Source of the DNA: Sphingomonas sp.
GTDB lineage: Bacteria; Pseudomonadota; Alphaproteobacteria; Sphingomonadales; Sphingomonadaceae
DNA: 64,000 bases
Assembly (NCBI GenBank): GCA_025936675.1
Contig: JAICSX010000007.1
Coordinates: forward strand, 1-64,000
Reading direction: 5' to 3'
The notes under the pieces were generated by a model. That model saw nothing but the letters and a program-made list of their open reading frames with translations, was not told the DNA's origin and did no database searches. Below, one piece after another: positions 33,847 to 43,632 of the stretch; the first letter of the stretch is position 1, and each line of letters opens with the position of its first letter. The translations under genes and the position numbers were made by a program.

Positions 33847-34282
33847 AAGTCACGTCGTAGGCGGACACGTGGTTCATCGTGATGAGCCAGTGACCGTGGA
33901 TTTTCCGGAACAGCCGCGTGTTCACGCCTTCGGTTACGCGTGGACCGCGGGTGAGGCGGTATTGCCCGATCAGCATCGCCGCGTCGGGCGCGAGTAGGTC
34001 GACCTTCATGTTGTAGAAGTGGAGCTTGCCGCGCCGCTCCGGTGACCCGCCGTAGTCGCGGATGTAATGGTCGAGCGTGCCCTGCCAGCCGTCCTGGAAC
34101 TTCCCGCCGGAAATGAACCGGACGTCCGGGTTCTTGAAGCCCGCCATGTAACCGCGGAAATCGCCGCGATTCCACGCGTCCTCCATGTGCTGGATTACGC
34201 CGAGGATTTCGGCCTGGTCAGACTTTGGGCTCGCAATCGCTGGAACGGCAACGAGTGCAAACAACGCCAAAAGCAGCTTCAC
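33818..34282 (-). CDS. Exported DUF4440 (NTF2-like) protein
   Basis: 154-residue protein. The GTG at 34282 overlaps the phzF stop (GTGA), which decides the start, and gives a signal peptide KLLLALFALVAVPAIASP. The mature part is a SnoaL/NTF2 fold: ILGVIQHMEDAWNRGDFRGYMAGFKNPDVRFISGGKFQDGWQGTLDHY, then LIGQYRLTRG and LFRKIHGHWLITMNHVSA. Last gene of the overlapped pdxH operon. Probably small-molecule binding; function unknown. Confidence 0.85.
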   Translation of the reverse strand: MKLLLALFALVAVPAIASPKSDQAEILGVIQHMEDAWNRGDFRGYMAGFKNPDVRFISGGKFQDGWQGTLDHYIRDYGGSPERRGKLHFYNMKVDLLAPDAAMLIGQYRLTRGPRVTEGVNTRLFRKIHGHWLITMNHVSAYDVTSTQTAPEAH

Positions 34283-35061
34283 AGCTGGAACTGGCCAACG
34301 ATCACCGTGTGGCAATGCCCGCCGAGCACCGCTCGGTCGCCCTCGAGCCGGCAGTGCAGCACGCCCGTGCGCGCGCTCGCCTGGAGCGCGCTGAATTCGC
34401 TTCGGCCGAGGCGCTTGCTCCAGTAGGGCGCGAGCGCCGCATGCGCCGAACCTGTCACCGGGTCCTCGTCGATGCCGAGATAGGGGACGAACACGCGGCT
34501 GACGACGTCCTGCTCAAGACCGCGGGCGGTAACGACCGGCATCCGGTGGATGTGTTTGAGCAGGCCAAAGTCGGGCGAGCAGGCGCGAACAGCGGCTTCG
34601 TCCGCCACCTCGATGATCGCGGCATCGTTATACCCGTCGGCGAGCCACACCGGGCTGTCGGGCAGCCCGAGCGCAGCGCAGACTTCCGGTTCCCGCGTTT
34701 CGGTCAGGTTCGCTGCGCGCATGTCGAGCTCCAGCAGATCCTCGCGGCGGCTGACGATCAGCATCCCGGACCTTGTCGAGAAGCGAACCTGGCTGCCAGT
34801 CATCAATATGTGGCCCGAGGCAAGCGTCGCATGGCCGCATAGCTCGACCTCGGCGGCAGGCGTGAACCACCTGAGGTCGAAGTCGGCGGCGTCGCTCTCG
34901 CTCGGCACGGTGAACGCGGTCTCACTGAGGTTATTCTCCGCGGCGATCGCCTGCATCAGCACATCGTCGAGCCAGCGCTCGAGCGGCATCACCGCCGCGG
35001 GATTGCCGGTCAATGGCTTGTCGGCGAAGGCATCGACCTGGAAGAAGGGCAGGCTGGTCAC
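34279..35061 (-). CDS. PhzF-family isomerase
   Basis: 260-residue protein with the PhzF/DAP-epimerase-like fold: FFQVDAFADKPLTGNPAAVMPL (with the conserved Asn-Pro-Ala), AAENNLSETAFTV (catalytic Glu), ELCGHATLASGHIL, and DPVTGSAHAALAPYW. Family members act on aromatic or amino-acid-derived compounds; a phenazine role is not implied because no other phz gene is near. The start overlaps the stop of the cation transporter by 4 nt (ATGA). Confidence 0.93.
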   Translation of the reverse strand: MTSLPFFQVDAFADKPLTGNPAAVMPLERWLDDVLMQAIAAENNLSETAFTVPSESDAADFDLRWFTPAAEVELCGHATLASGHILMTGSQVRFSTRSGMLIVSRREDLLELDMRAANLTETREPEVCAALGLPDSPVWLADGYNDAAIIEVADEAAVRACSPDFGLLKHIHRMPVVTARGLEQDVVSRVFVPYLGIDEDPVTGSAHAALAPYWSKRLGRSEFSALQASARTGVLHCRLEGDRAVLGGHCHTVIVGQFQL

Positions 35062-35990
35062 TCCGCGCGCTCCGTAATCGTCTGGGGCAAAAGTGTCTCA
35101 CGGTCGGTTTGGCCCTCCGGATCGACGTGGATCAGGATTTCGGTGTCGGGGAACCGCTGCTGGAGCTCTTCCTCGATCGCGTCGAGCCGATCGTGCGCTT
35201 CCTGCACAGTCCATTCCGCCGGAACCCAGACATGGAATTGCGCGAAATAGTGCGTGCCGCTGCTCCGCGTCCTGAGGTCGTGCAGTCCGGTGAGCGCGGG
35301 ATATTCCTTTGTGGCGGCAAGAAAGCGCTCGCGAAGCTCGTCGGGCCACTCGCGGTCCATCAACTGGTCGAGGGCGTGACTCGAGGCGCTCCACGCCCCC
35401 CACAGCAGCCACAGCGCGATGATCACGCCGAATATCGCATCGGCGCCCGTCCAGCGTGCATATTGATCGAGGCCGAGAGCAACGACGACCGAACCATTGA
35501 GCAAGAGGTCGGACGAGTAATGTAGGCGGTCGGTCCCGATCGCCAGCGAACCGGTCCGCTTCACGACGTGCCGCTGATAGGTGATCAGCGCCGCTGTCAG
35601 CACCATGGCGATGACGGACACGCCGATGCCAAGCTCGGCGTCCGCGATATGGGCGCCGCTCAGCAGCCGCTGGACAGCGCGGAACCCGATGAAGATCGCC
35701 GAAAGCGAGATCAGAATGACCTGGACGAGCGCGGCGAGCGCCTCGGCCTTGCCATGCCCGAAGCGGTGGTCCGTGTCCGCGGGCGCAGCGGCAATTCGCA
35801 CGCCGAGCAGGATGATCAGGCTTGCGACTAGATCGAGGCCGCTGTCCGCGAGGGAGCCAAGCATGGCCATCGAGGATGTCTGCAGCGCCGCGTAAGTCTT
35901 CAGGACGATGAGGATCAGAGCCATGACGATGCTCGCCAAGGCAGCGCGCGTGGTCAGCTTGCCGCGCTCCTCATGGGACATGCCCGTCAT
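35058..35990 (-). CDS. Cation diffusion facilitator (zinc/iron-type metal exporter)
   Basis: 310-residue CDF transporter of the inner membrane. Six helices; the second contains [13 protein letters not shown] and helix five contains [16 protein letters not shown], both carrying Asp/His metal-site residues typical of CDF proteins, and the linker [14 protein letters not shown] is conserved. The C-terminal domain (about 215-310) includes [25 protein letters not shown] and [11 protein letters not shown], the cytoplasmic metal-sensing ferredoxin-like domain. Substrate likely Zn, Fe or Mn. Second gene of the four-gene overlapping operon. Confidence 0.93.
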   Translation of the reverse strand: MTGMSHEERGKLTTRAALASIVMALILIVLKTYAALQTSSMAMLGSLADSGLDLVASLIILLGVRIAAAPADTDHRFGHGKAEALAALVQVILISLSAIFIGFRAVQRLLSGAHIADAELGIGVSVIAMVLTAALITYQRHVVKRTGSLAIGTDRLHYSSDLLLNGSVVVALGLDQYARWTGADAIFGVIIALWLLWGAWSASSHALDQLMDREWPDELRERFLAATKEYPALTGLHDLRTRSSGTHYFAQFHVWVPAEWTVQEAHDRLDAIEEELQQRFPDTEILIHVDPEGQTDRETLLPQTITERAE

Positions 35991-36562
35991 GGGTAGAGCA
36001 GTCCTTCGCTCCAGCCATCGCCTTCGCGCCTGAAGAGGCGCCGTTCATGCAGCCTATGCGGCCGGTCCGACCAGAATTCGATGCGCTCAGGGATGACGCG
36101 GTAACCGCCCCAGTGCGGCGGTCGCGGCACGTCCCGGCCTTGGAAGCGCTGCTTCATCTCTTCGAACCGCTGCTCGAACGTTGCCCGGCTGTCGAGCGGC
36201 CGCGACTGGTCTGACGCCCAGGCACCGAGCTGCGAATCCCGCGCGCGACTTGCAAAGTAGCCGTCGGCCTGGGGATCGGACACGCGTTTCACGGTGCCTT
36301 CGACCCGTACCTGCCGCCGAAGCGACTTCCAATGGAAGAGCAGCGCCGCGCGGGGATTCTCCGCGATCTGCCGAGCCTTGGCGCTTTCTTCGTTCGTATA
36401 GAAGACGAACCCTTCAGCGCCGTGTCCTTTCAAGAGAACCATCCGCACGTGCGGATGACCATCGGTTCCCGCTGTCGCCAAAGCCATCGCCTCGGGATCA
36501 TTCGGTTCACTCGCTCTCGCCTCCGTGAGCCATTGTTCGAACAAGGCGAAGGGGTCGGTCAT
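35987..36562 (-). CDS. pdxH: Pyridoxine/pyridoxamine 5'-phosphate oxidase
   Basis: 191-residue FMN enzyme that makes pyridoxal 5'-phosphate. Conserved text: [80 protein letters not shown], and the terminal [22 protein letters not shown] with the typical C terminus WSEGLLYP. First gene of the operon; its stop overlaps the start of the cation transporter gene. Confidence 0.97.
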   Translation of the reverse strand: MTDPFALFEQWLTEARASEPNDPEAMALATAGTDGHPHVRMVLLKGHGAEGFVFYTNEESAKARQIAENPRAALLFHWKSLRRQVRVEGTVKRVSDPQADGYFASRARDSQLGAWASDQSRPLDSRATFEQRFEEMKQRFQGRDVPRPPHWGGYRVIPERIEFWSDRPHRLHERRLFRREGDGWSEGLLYP

Positions 36563-36641
36563 CGCCGCGCGCCTTAGGCTTGGCGGCTGCGAAACGGCAA
36601 CCCATCTGGTCAGTTAAGGAAGCTTACGGCATGGGAGCAAA

Positions 36642-37601
36642 ATGGCGCTCGATCTCTACCAACGCTTGGGGCTGAAGCGCGGCGCGAGCGAGGCCGAGAT
36701 CAAGAAGGCCTATCGCAGCCTCGCCAAGCAGCTCCACCCCGACCGGAACAAGGACAACCCCAAGGCGGCGGAACGCTTCGCCCAGGTGACGGCGGCCTAC
36801 GATTTGCTGTCCGACAAGAACAAGCGCGCGCAATATGACCGCGGGGAGATCGACGAGGAGGGTAATCCGAAGATGCCGTTCGGCGGCGGGTTCGGCGGCT
36901 ACTCGCAAGGTGCGGGCGGACCGCAGCCGGGAGCTCAAGGTTTCGAGAATTTCAACTTCGGCGGCGCCGACGGGGCGGATCTCAGCGACCTTTTCGAAGG
37001 GCTGTTCGGTGCGGCCGGCGCGGGACGGCAGCGCGGCGGCGGTCCGTTCGGCGGCTTTCGCCAGAAGGCGCGTGCGCCGGAGAAAGGCGCGGACATCGTC
37101 TATCGGCTGAGAATACCGTTCGAGGATGCAGTCGCGCTGAAGCCGCAGCGGATCACGCTGGGCGACGGCAAGACGATCGACCTCAAGCTGCCGCAGGGGC
37201 TCGAGGACGGTACCCGCATCCGGCTCGCCGCCAAAGGACAGGAGGGCCCCGGCGGCCGCGGCGACGCAATCGTCACGATCGAAATTGCGCCGCACCGCTT
37301 CTTCACGCGGGATGGCACGAACATCCGCCTTACGCTGCCCGTCACGCTCAAGGAGGCGGTGCTCGGCGCCAAGGTGAAGGTGCCGACACCAGAAGGGGCT
37401 GTGATGCTGACGATTCCCAAGGGCACGACCTCGGGCAAGGTCTTGCGCCTCAAGGGACGCGGCTTTGCCGCCAAGGACGGCAAGCGAGGCGACCAGCTGG
37501 TGACGCTGGACATCGACATTCCCTCCGATGACGCCGAGCTGCAAAAATTCACCGAAGGCTGGAGCGGCGGCGGTAATCCCAGGGCCGCGCTAGGCGTCTA
37601 G
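36642..37601 (+). CDS. DnaJ-like co-chaperone (CbpA type)
   Basis: 319-residue J-domain protein that activates DnaK. J-domain at 1-68 with HPD in [11 protein letters not shown], then a Gly/Phe-rich linker with [13 protein letters not shown], and two C-terminal substrate-binding beta domains ([14 protein letters not shown] through [14 protein letters not shown]). It lacks the four CxxCxGxG zinc repeats of DnaJ, so it is the DnaJ class II/CbpA type. Preceded by a 79-bp gap, divergent from pdxH. Confidence 0.92.
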   Translation: MALDLYQRLGLKRGASEAEIKKAYRSLAKQLHPDRNKDNPKAAERFAQVTAAYDLLSDKNKRAQYDRGEIDEEGNPKMPFGGGFGGYSQGAGGPQPGAQGFENFNFGGADGADLSDLFEGLFGAAGAGRQRGGGPFGGFRQKARAPEKGADIVYRLRIPFEDAVALKPQRITLGDGKTIDLKLPQGLEDGTRIRLAAKGQEGPGGRGDAIVTIEIAPHRFFTRDGTNIRLTLPVTLKEAVLGAKVKVPTPEGAVMLTIPKGTTSGKVLRLKGRGFAAKDGKRGDQLVTLDIDIPSDDAELQKFTEGWSGGGNPRAALGV

Positions 37602-37626
37602 AAGCACCGCGACTACAACAGCTGCC

Positions 37627-38661
37627 GTGAGAGAAATTTCACCCCAGTCGCCTGAGGCTCGTCGCAAGCGCCTCGCAAGCATGCGCGCGGCCTTCGGCAC
37701 CGAGGTCGAGGAGAAGCTGAAGCCGCGGCTGACACCCTGGGAGGTCGTCAAGCGCGTCGCCATTGGCGTCTACAACGACGGCTTCATCCACGCCGGCAAC
37801 CTTGCCTATCTTTCCATCGTCGCCCTCTTCCCCTTCATTATTGTCGCAGCAGCCGTCGCTCATCTGCTCGGTCAGAGCCAGGATGCAGCGCTGACGGTTA
37901 CGAACATCCTGCGGCGGTTGCCGCCGGATGTGGCGGCCACGTTGCGCGAGCCGATCCATGAAGTGCTGACCGTCAGGACGGGGACCTTGCTGTGGCTCGG
38001 CGCGATCGTCGGGCTGTGGACGGCGACGAGCTTCGTCGAGACCATCCGCGACATCCTGAGGCGCGCCTATGGTGTGAAGTTCTGCGCGCCGTTTTGGGAA
38101 TATCGCCTCGGCTCCATCCTCCTCATCCTCGCGGCCGTCCTGTTGCTGATGGTCGCGTTCGCAGTGAGCGCGGTCCTCACCCTCGCCCACGAGGTGATCA
38201 TACGCTGGTTCCCACTTGCGCAGGACATCGGGCATGAGCTCGGCCTCTATCGCCTGGTGCCGGCAGTGACGCTGTTCTGCACATTCTACGGTCTCTTTTT
38301 CGCGCTCACTCCGGCGCGGTATCGCGGGCGCGGTTCGAAGAAATGGCCGGGCGCTTTGTTCATCACGGGCTGGTGGCTTGGGACGGTCGAATTGATCGCG
38401 CCGGTGCTCAGTCTGTTCGGCGGCTACACGCGCACGTATGGAAGCCTCGCCGGCGTCATGATCGCGCTGATCTTCTTCTTCGTCGTCGGGCTTGGCGTGG
38501 TGATCGGAGCTGAGTTGAACGCAGCGCTGGCGGAAAGCGGCGCCACCGCGCTAAAGGGCGAGCTCTATACCGGGCCGTACACCGACGAACTGGAAGTCGA
38601 GGAGCCGCAGCCCGGTGAGGACGTAGAACCGGTGCTGCAGAGAGAGGGGCCGCAACTTTGA
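37627..38661 (+). CDS. YihY/BrkB-type membrane protein
   Basis: 344-residue inner-membrane protein with about six to seven helices. GTG start at 37627. The family pattern is clear in GNLAYLSIVALFPFIIVAAAVAHLLG and LTVRTGTLLWLGAIVGLWTATSFVETIRDILRRAYG, then LGLYRLVPAVTLFCTFYGLFFALTP, and IGAELNAALAE near the end. The C-terminal 35 residues are acidic. Function in bacteria is not settled; often annotated as ribonuclease BN by error. Stop overlaps the fabI TTG start. Confidence 0.88.
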   Translation: MREISPQSPEARRKRLASMRAAFGTEVEEKLKPRLTPWEVVKRVAIGVYNDGFIHAGNLAYLSIVALFPFIIVAAAVAHLLGQSQDAALTVTNILRRLPPDVAATLREPIHEVLTVRTGTLLWLGAIVGLWTATSFVETIRDILRRAYGVKFCAPFWEYRLGSILLILAAVLLLMVAFAVSAVLTLAHEVIIRWFPLAQDIGHELGLYRLVPAVTLFCTFYGLFFALTPARYRGRGSKKWPGALFITGWWLGTVELIAPVLSLFGGYTRTYGSLAGVMIALIFFFVVGLGVVIGAELNAALAESGATALKGELYTGPYTDELEVEEPQPGEDVEPVLQREGPQL

Positions 38662-39461
38662 CCGGACTGATGCAGGGCAAGCGCGGGTTGATCATGGGGC
38701 TCGCCAACGAGCGATCGCTTGCGTGGGGCATCGCGCGTGCGTTGAGAGACCAGGGCGCCGAGCTTGCGTTTTCCTATCAGGGCGAAGCGCTCGAGAAGCG
38801 TGTTCGCCCGCTCGCGGCGGAGCTCGGGTCGGACCTTCTGGTCGACTGCGACGTGTCCGATATGAAGGCGCTCGACCAGACGTTCGACGGGCTGAAAAAG
38901 CAGTGGGACAAGCTCGACTTCGTCGTCCACGCGATCGGCTTTTCCGACAAGAACGAGCTTCGCGGGAAGTTCGTCGATACGTCGATGGACAATTTCCTGA
39001 TGACGATGAACATCTCGGTCTACAGCTTTGTCGCGGTCGCGCAGCGCGCGCGGAGGCTGATGGGCGAAGGCGGATCGCTGCTGACCTTGACCTATTACGG
39101 GGCCGAGAAGGTGATCCCTCACTACAACGTCATGGGCGTTGCCAAGTCGGCGCTCGAGACCAGCGTCAAATATCTCGCCGCCGACCTCGGTCCGGAGGGA
39201 ATCCGCGTGAACGCCATCTCGGCTGGTCCAATCAAGACGCTTGCGGCAAGCGGCATCGGCGACTTTCGCTACATCATGAAGTGGAACGAATATAATTCCC
39301 CGCTCCGCCGGAACGTGACGATCGAGGACGTCGGCGGGGCGGGGCTTTACCTGTTGAGCGACCTCGCCAGCGGAGTCACGGGCGAGGTCCACCATGTCGA
39401 CGCAGGCTATAATGTCGTCGGAATGAAGGCCGAGGACGCACCAGACATTTCGACGGTGTGA
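38658..39461 (+). CDS. fabI: Enoyl-[acyl-carrier-protein] reductase (NADH), FabI type
   Basis: 267-residue short-chain dehydrogenase that finishes each fatty-acid elongation cycle. TTG start at 38658 overlaps the upstream stop (TTGA); an in-frame ATG at 38670 is an alternative. NAD-binding GLANERSLAWGIARAL is FabI-like, HAIGFSDKNELRG precedes the active-site region, and the Tyr-x6-Lys motif is in NVMGVAKSALE after YYGAEKVIPHY; AGPIKTLAASGI follows. Normal length. Confidence 0.96.
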   Translation: MTGLMQGKRGLIMGLANERSLAWGIARALRDQGAELAFSYQGEALEKRVRPLAAELGSDLLVDCDVSDMKALDQTFDGLKKQWDKLDFVVHAIGFSDKNELRGKFVDTSMDNFLMTMNISVYSFVAVAQRARRLMGEGGSLLTLTYYGAEKVIPHYNVMGVAKSALETSVKYLAADLGPEGIRVNAISAGPIKTLAASGIGDFRYIMKWNEYNSPLRRNVTIEDVGGAGLYLLSDLASGVTGEVHHVDAGYNVVGMKAEDAPDISTV

Positions 39462-39961
39462 TGCGCCTGCGCCCGGCGGTGCGTTCGGACTCGAGCGACA
39501 TTCGCGCCGTTCATCTGCGCGCGTTTCCCACCAAGGCCGAAGCCGACCTGGTAGAGCGGCTCGTTGGGGATGGCGAAGCGCTGATCTCGATCGTGGCCCT
39601 CGAGGACCGCGAGATTGTTGGGCACGTCTTATTCAGCCGAATGGATGTTGAGGCCGACGGAGGAGCGCTGAATGCTCTAGGCTTGGCGCCCTTCGCGGTG
39701 GTCCCGCAATCCAAAGGGCGCGGCATTGGCTCAGCCTTGATCGAGGCGGGAATTGCAGAAGCTCGGCGGATGGGCGCCGACATGATTTTCGTGGTCGGCG
39801 ACACGGAGTTTTACGGAAGGTTCGGCTTCGAAGGCGAAACGGCTCTTCCGTTTGTGTCACCTTATGCGGGGCACCACTTCCAGGCACTCCTGCTCAATCA
39901 GGACGTCGGTTCGGTCCGGCGCGGGACAGCCAGCTACGCGCGGGCGTTCGACGAGCTATGA
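39461..39961 (+). CDS. GNAT acetyltransferase
   Basis: 166-residue acetyltransferase of the YhbS type: [33 protein letters not shown] at the start, acetyl-CoA binding [44 protein letters not shown], and a C-terminal [19 protein letters not shown] at 39461 shares its first base with the fabI stop. Substrate unknown. Its stop overlaps the acylphosphatase start (ATGA). Confidence 0.88.
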   Translation: MRLRPAVRSDSSDIRAVHLRAFPTKAEADLVERLVGDGEALISIVALEDREIVGHVLFSRMDVEADGGALNALGLAPFAVVPQSKGRGIGSALIEAGIAEARRMGADMIFVVGDTEFYGRFGFEGETALPFVSPYAGHHFQALLLNQDVGSVRRGTASYARAFDEL

Positions 39962-40233
39962 CAAAGATAGCAAGGCGAGTTCGCGCAACGGGCCGCGTGC
40001 AAGGCGTCTTCTTTCGCGCGTGGACGCGCGAGGAGGCGCAAGCGCTCGGAGTTACGGGCTGGGTACGAAACTGCTCCGACGGCGCGGTCGAAGCGCAGCT
40101 TGAAGGTCCTGACGAGGCAGTCGAGGAGCTCATCGATTTGATGCGTGAAGGGCCGCCTGGCGCGACCGTCGAGGAGGTGACGGCCGAAGAAGCGGACGAA
40201 GAGGGCTCGGGCAGTTTCGAGGTCCGGCACTAA
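39958..40233 (+). CDS. acyP: Acylphosphatase
   Basis: 91-residue enzyme that hydrolyses carboxyl-phosphate bonds. Both signature elements are present: [39 protein letters not shown], with the catalytic Arg in VQGVFFR and Asn in VRNCSDG. It is the last gene of the fabI-containing run, with a 4-nt overlap with the acetyltransferase gene; its stop overlaps the convergent purA stop. Confidence 0.93.
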   Translation: MTKIARRVRATGRVQGVFFRAWTREEAQALGVTGWVRNCSDGAVEAQLEGPDEAVEELIDLMREGPPGATVEEVTAEEADEEGSGSFEVRH

Positions 40234-41519
40234 CCAGCGAACGGATCGCGCACCAGGATCGTGTCGTCGCGCTCCGGCGATGTGCTGACGAGCGCGACGG
40301 GGCAACGGATCAGTTCCTCGATGCGCCGCACGTACTTGATTGCCCGCGCCGGCAGGTCGGCCCAGCTCCGAGCGCCGTGAGTCGACCCGGGCCAGCCCTC
40401 GATTTCCTCATAGATCGGTTCGACGCGTCCCTGGTCCGCGGCGTGGGGCGGTAGATAGTCGAAATGCTCGCTGCCGATGCGGTAGCCGGTGCAAACCTTC
40501 ACGGTCTCGAACGTGTCGAGGACGTCGAGCTTCGTGAGTGCGATCCCGGTCACTCCGCTGACTGCGACAGCCTGGCGGACGAGCACCGCATCGAACCACC
40601 CGCAACGGCGCTTGCGGCCGGTGACCGTCCCGAACTCATGGCCGCGCTCGCCGAGCTTCGTGCCGAGCTGATTGTCCTGTTCAGTCGGGAAGGGGCCCGA
40701 CCCCACGCGGGTCGTGTAGGCCTTGACGATCCCCAGGACGAAGCCGGCCGAGCCCGGTCCCATGCCGCTTCCGGGAGCCACCGTGCCCGCGACGGTATTG
40801 GACGACGTGACGAACGGGTAGGTGCCGTGGTCGACATCGAGCAGCACGCCCTGCGCGCCTTCGAACAGGATGCGCCTGCCGCGGCCGCGCGCCTCGTCGA
40901 GGTCGCGCCAGACCGGTTTGGCAAACGGCAGGACGAAATCGGTAATCTCCGCGAGGTCGGCCTTCAGGCGCCCGCGGTCGACCGGCGGCTCGCCGAAGCC
41001 CGCGCGCAGCGCGTCGTGGTGCGCGCAGAGACGGTCGAGTTGCGGCCCTAGCTCGTCGAGATGCGCGAGGTCGCAAACCCGGATCGCGCGGCGGCCGACC
41101 TTGTCCTCATATGCAGGGCCGATGCCGCGCCGCGTGGTTCCGATCTTGCCGGCTCCGCTCGCATCCTCCCGCAGCGCGTCCAGGTCACGGTGGATCGGAA
41201 GGATCAGCGGGCAGGTCTCGGCAATACGAAGGACGTCCGGAGTCACCTCGATGCCCTGTTCGGAAATCTTTTCGACTTCGGCCTTGAACGCCCATGGGTC
41301 GAGCACCACCCCGTTGCCGATGACCGACGGCGTGCCGCGCACGATTCCGCTCGGAAGCAGCGAGAGCTTGTAAGTCTGATTGCCGACGACCAGCGTATGG
41401 CCGGCATTGTGACCACCCTGAAAGCGGACGACCATGTCCGCGCGGCTCGCCAGCCAATCGACGATCTTGCCCTTGCCTTCGTCACCCCACTGGGCGCCGA
41501 TGACGGTGACGTTTCCCAC
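40230..41519 (-). CDS. purA: Adenylosuccinate synthetase
   Basis: 429-residue GTP-dependent enzyme joining IMP and aspartate on the way to AMP. Conserved [16 protein letters not shown] at the N terminus with the GTP-binding loop, then [75 protein letters not shown] and the terminal YVRRIEELI. Normal length. Converges with acyP by a 4-nt overlap. Confidence 0.97.
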   Translation of the reverse strand: MGNVTVIGAQWGDEGKGKIVDWLASRADMVVRFQGGHNAGHTLVVGNQTYKLSLLPSGIVRGTPSVIGNGVVLDPWAFKAEVEKISEQGIEVTPDVLRIAETCPLILPIHRDLDALREDASGAGKIGTTRRGIGPAYEDKVGRRAIRVCDLAHLDELGPQLDRLCAHHDALRAGFGEPPVDRGRLKADLAEITDFVLPFAKPVWRDLDEARGRGRRILFEGAQGVLLDVDHGTYPFVTSSNTVAGTVAPGSGMGPGSAGFVLGIVKAYTTRVGSGPFPTEQDNQLGTKLGERGHEFGTVTGRKRRCGWFDAVLVRQAVAVSGVTGIALTKLDVLDTFETVKVCTGYRIGSEHFDYLPPHAADQGRVEPIYEEIEGWPGSTHGARSWADLPARAIKYVRRIEELIRCPVALVSTSPERDDTILVRDPFAG

Positions 41520-41687
41520 TTTGAAGCTTCCTGCTGTGCAGCCCGCGCGGCTCTAGGGGCATAGAGAAGGGGCGTCTAGGCGGTCACAGAATCGTTCACC
41601 AGCCGGAACAGAAGCCAGTGCCGGTGCGTATTGCGAATCTGGTGTCGCAATCGACGCGGCCGTGATGAAAACAACAGGGGAAAACGC

Positions 41688-41960
41688 ATGAAGACCACCA
41701 CGATTCTGGCAATCGCGCTCGGCCTCGGCTCGCTCGCAGCGTGCAACAAGAGTCCGCAGCAGCAGGCCGCCGACAATTATGAAGCCAATGCCGACAACTC
41801 CGCCGATCAAATGGAAGCGAATGTCGACAATGCCGCCGATCAGATGACCGCGAACGCGGACAATGCATCGGATGCGATGAAGGCCGCTGCAGACAACAAG
41901 TCGGACGCGATGAAGAATGCGGCAGACAACAAGGCCGACGCCATCAAGAACAGCAAATAG
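41688..41960 (+). CDS. Repeat lipoprotein (five 11-residue repeats)
   Basis: 90-residue lipoprotein. ATG at 41688 gives a signal peptide with lipobox LAAC, Cys near residue 18. After a short Gln-rich linker come five tandem repeats of 11 residues built on xANxDNxxDxM: EANADNSADQM, EANVDNAADQM, TANADNASDAM, KAAADNKSDAM and KNAADNKADAI. Period 11 fits a right-handed coiled coil. Probably an outer-membrane structural lipoprotein, as with Lpp-like proteins, but this is inference; a terminator follows at once. Confidence 0.82.
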   Translation: MKTTTILAIALGLGSLAACNKSPQQQAADNYEANADNSADQMEANVDNAADQMTANADNASDAMKAAADNKSDAMKNAADNKADAIKNSK

Positions 41961-41996
41961 ACTTCTCCACCCGTCCGCACGCAGGCGGGATGGCAG

Positions 41997-42034
41997 GGGC
42001 GCTCCGGGGCAACTTCGGAGCGCCCTTTTCTTTT
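41997..42034 (+). terminator. Rho-independent terminator after the repeat lipoprotein
   Basis: GGGCGCTCCG and CGGAGCGCCC form a perfect 10-bp stem with a short loop (GGGCAACTT), followed by TTTTCTTTT. It lies 37 nt beyond the stop, just before the convergent serA stop. Confidence 0.9.
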
Positions 42035-42042
42035 GGGCCGGA

Positions 42043-43632
42043 TCAGAAGCTCAGCGGCACAACCTCGCGTACGCTCGGCAATTGCGTAAGCTGCTGCGCG
42101 ATGTCCGTCGTGATCGGGTCATCGACGGCGATTAGCGCCACCGCTTCACCCGCTTCCTGCCGCCGCCCAAGGTTGAAGGTGGCGATGTTGATCCGGTTCT
42201 CGCCAAGCTTGGTCCCGAGCGATCCGATGAAGCCCGGCTGGTCGTCATTGACGATGTAGATCATCTGCCCGGTGAGCTCCGCCTCGACCGGAATGCCGAA
42301 GATCTTCACCAGCCGTGGTGCGCGGTTTCCGAAGAGCGTTCCCTCGACACGTTTCTCGCCATGTTCGGTGCCCACGGTCACCGCGACGAGCGTATGGTAA
42401 TCGGCCTCGCCCTCATTGCGGATCTCGCGCACGGCGATCCCGCGCTCCTTCGCGAGATAGGGTGCGTTGACCATGTTCACCGTGTCCGACCAGGTGCTCA
42501 TCACTCCGGCGAGCACGGCGCCAGTAATCGGCTTGATGTTGAGCTCGGCCGCGGCTCCCTCGACCTCAACGTCGATCGAGCGAATCTCGGCCCCGGCGAT
42601 CTGGCCAACGAGACGGCCAAGCTTCTCCGCCAACCCCATGTAGGGTTTCAACCGCGGCGCTTCCTCGGCTGAAAGCGAAGGCACATTCACCGCATTTGTA
42701 ATCCCGCCCAGCAGGAGGAAATCGGCCATCTGCTCGGCGACCTGGATCGCAACATTGACCTGAGCCTCGGTCGTCGATGCGCCGAGGTGCGGCGTGCAGA
42801 TCAGCCCCGGCGTTCCAAAAAGGGCATTTTCCTTCGCCGGCTCCTGGGAGAATACGTCGAGCGCGGCACCGGCGACGTGGCCGCTCTCGAGCGCGTCCTT
42901 CAGCGCTGCTTCATCAATCAGCCCGCCCCGCGCGCAGTTGACGATCCGCACGCCCTTCTTGGTCTTTGCCAAGGCTTCGCGGCTGAGAATCCCGCGCGTC
43001 TGGTCCGTAAGCGGCGTATGCAGGGTGATGAAATCCGCGCGGGCGAGCAGCTCGTCCAGTTCGACCTTGTCGACACCGAGCTCCAACGCTCGTTCTGGCG
43101 ACAGGAACGGGTCGTAGGCCACCACCTTCATCTTGAGCCCGTGCGCGCGGTCGGCGACGATCGAGCCGATATTGCCGCAGCCGATCAGCCCGAGCGTCTT
43201 GCCGGCGAGCTCGACGCCCATGAACCGGTTCTTCTCCCACTTGCCGGACTGGGTGGACTGGTCAGCCTGCGGGATTTCGCGTGCGAGCGCGAACAGCATC
43301 GCGATTGCATGCTCGGCCGTCGTGATCGAGTTGCCGAAAGGCGTGTTCATCACCACGATTCCGCGCGCGGACGCGGCGGGCACGTCGATCGTGTCGACGC
43401 CGATTCCGGCGCGGCCGATCACCTTGAGGCGCGGGAGCCCCGCATCCATCGCGGCAGCGTTGATCTTGGTCGAGCTGCGGACGGCGACGCCGTCATAGCC
43501 GCCGATGATCTCGTTGAGCTCCTCGGGCGAGAGACCGGGCTTTTCATCGACCTCGATGCCGCGCTGACGAAAGATCGCCGCGGCCATCGGGTCCATTTTG
43601 TCGGCAATGAGGACGCGGACTGGATTGCTCAC
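42043..43632 (-). CDS. serA: D-3-phosphoglycerate dehydrogenase
   Basis: 529-residue enzyme of serine synthesis. GTG start at 43632 overlaps the serC stop (GTGA). Long type: N-terminal substrate and NAD domains ([65 protein letters not shown] with GRCARGG-like text [10 protein letters not shown]), an intervening ASB domain and a C-terminal ACT regulatory domain (about 455-529: [26 protein letters not shown]). Catalytic His is in CTPHLGAST. Works with the upstream serC, which follows in the pathway. Confidence 0.97.
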   Translation of the reverse strand: MSNPVRVLIADKMDPMAAAIFRQRGIEVDEKPGLSPEELNEIIGGYDGVAVRSSTKINAAAMDAGLPRLKVIGRAGIGVDTIDVPAASARGIVVMNTPFGNSITTAEHAIAMLFALAREIPQADQSTQSGKWEKNRFMGVELAGKTLGLIGCGNIGSIVADRAHGLKMKVVAYDPFLSPERALELGVDKVELDELLARADFITLHTPLTDQTRGILSREALAKTKKGVRIVNCARGGLIDEAALKDALESGHVAGAALDVFSQEPAKENALFGTPGLICTPHLGASTTEAQVNVAIQVAEQMADFLLLGGITNAVNVPSLSAEEAPRLKPYMGLAEKLGRLVGQIAGAEIRSIDVEVEGAAAELNIKPITGAVLAGVMSTWSDTVNMVNAPYLAKERGIAVREIRNEGEADYHTLVAVTVGTEHGEKRVEGTLFGNRAPRLVKIFGIPVEAELTGQMIYIVNDDQPGFIGSLGTKLGENRINIATFNLGRRQEAGEAVALIAVDDPITTDIAQQLTQLPSVREVVPLSF

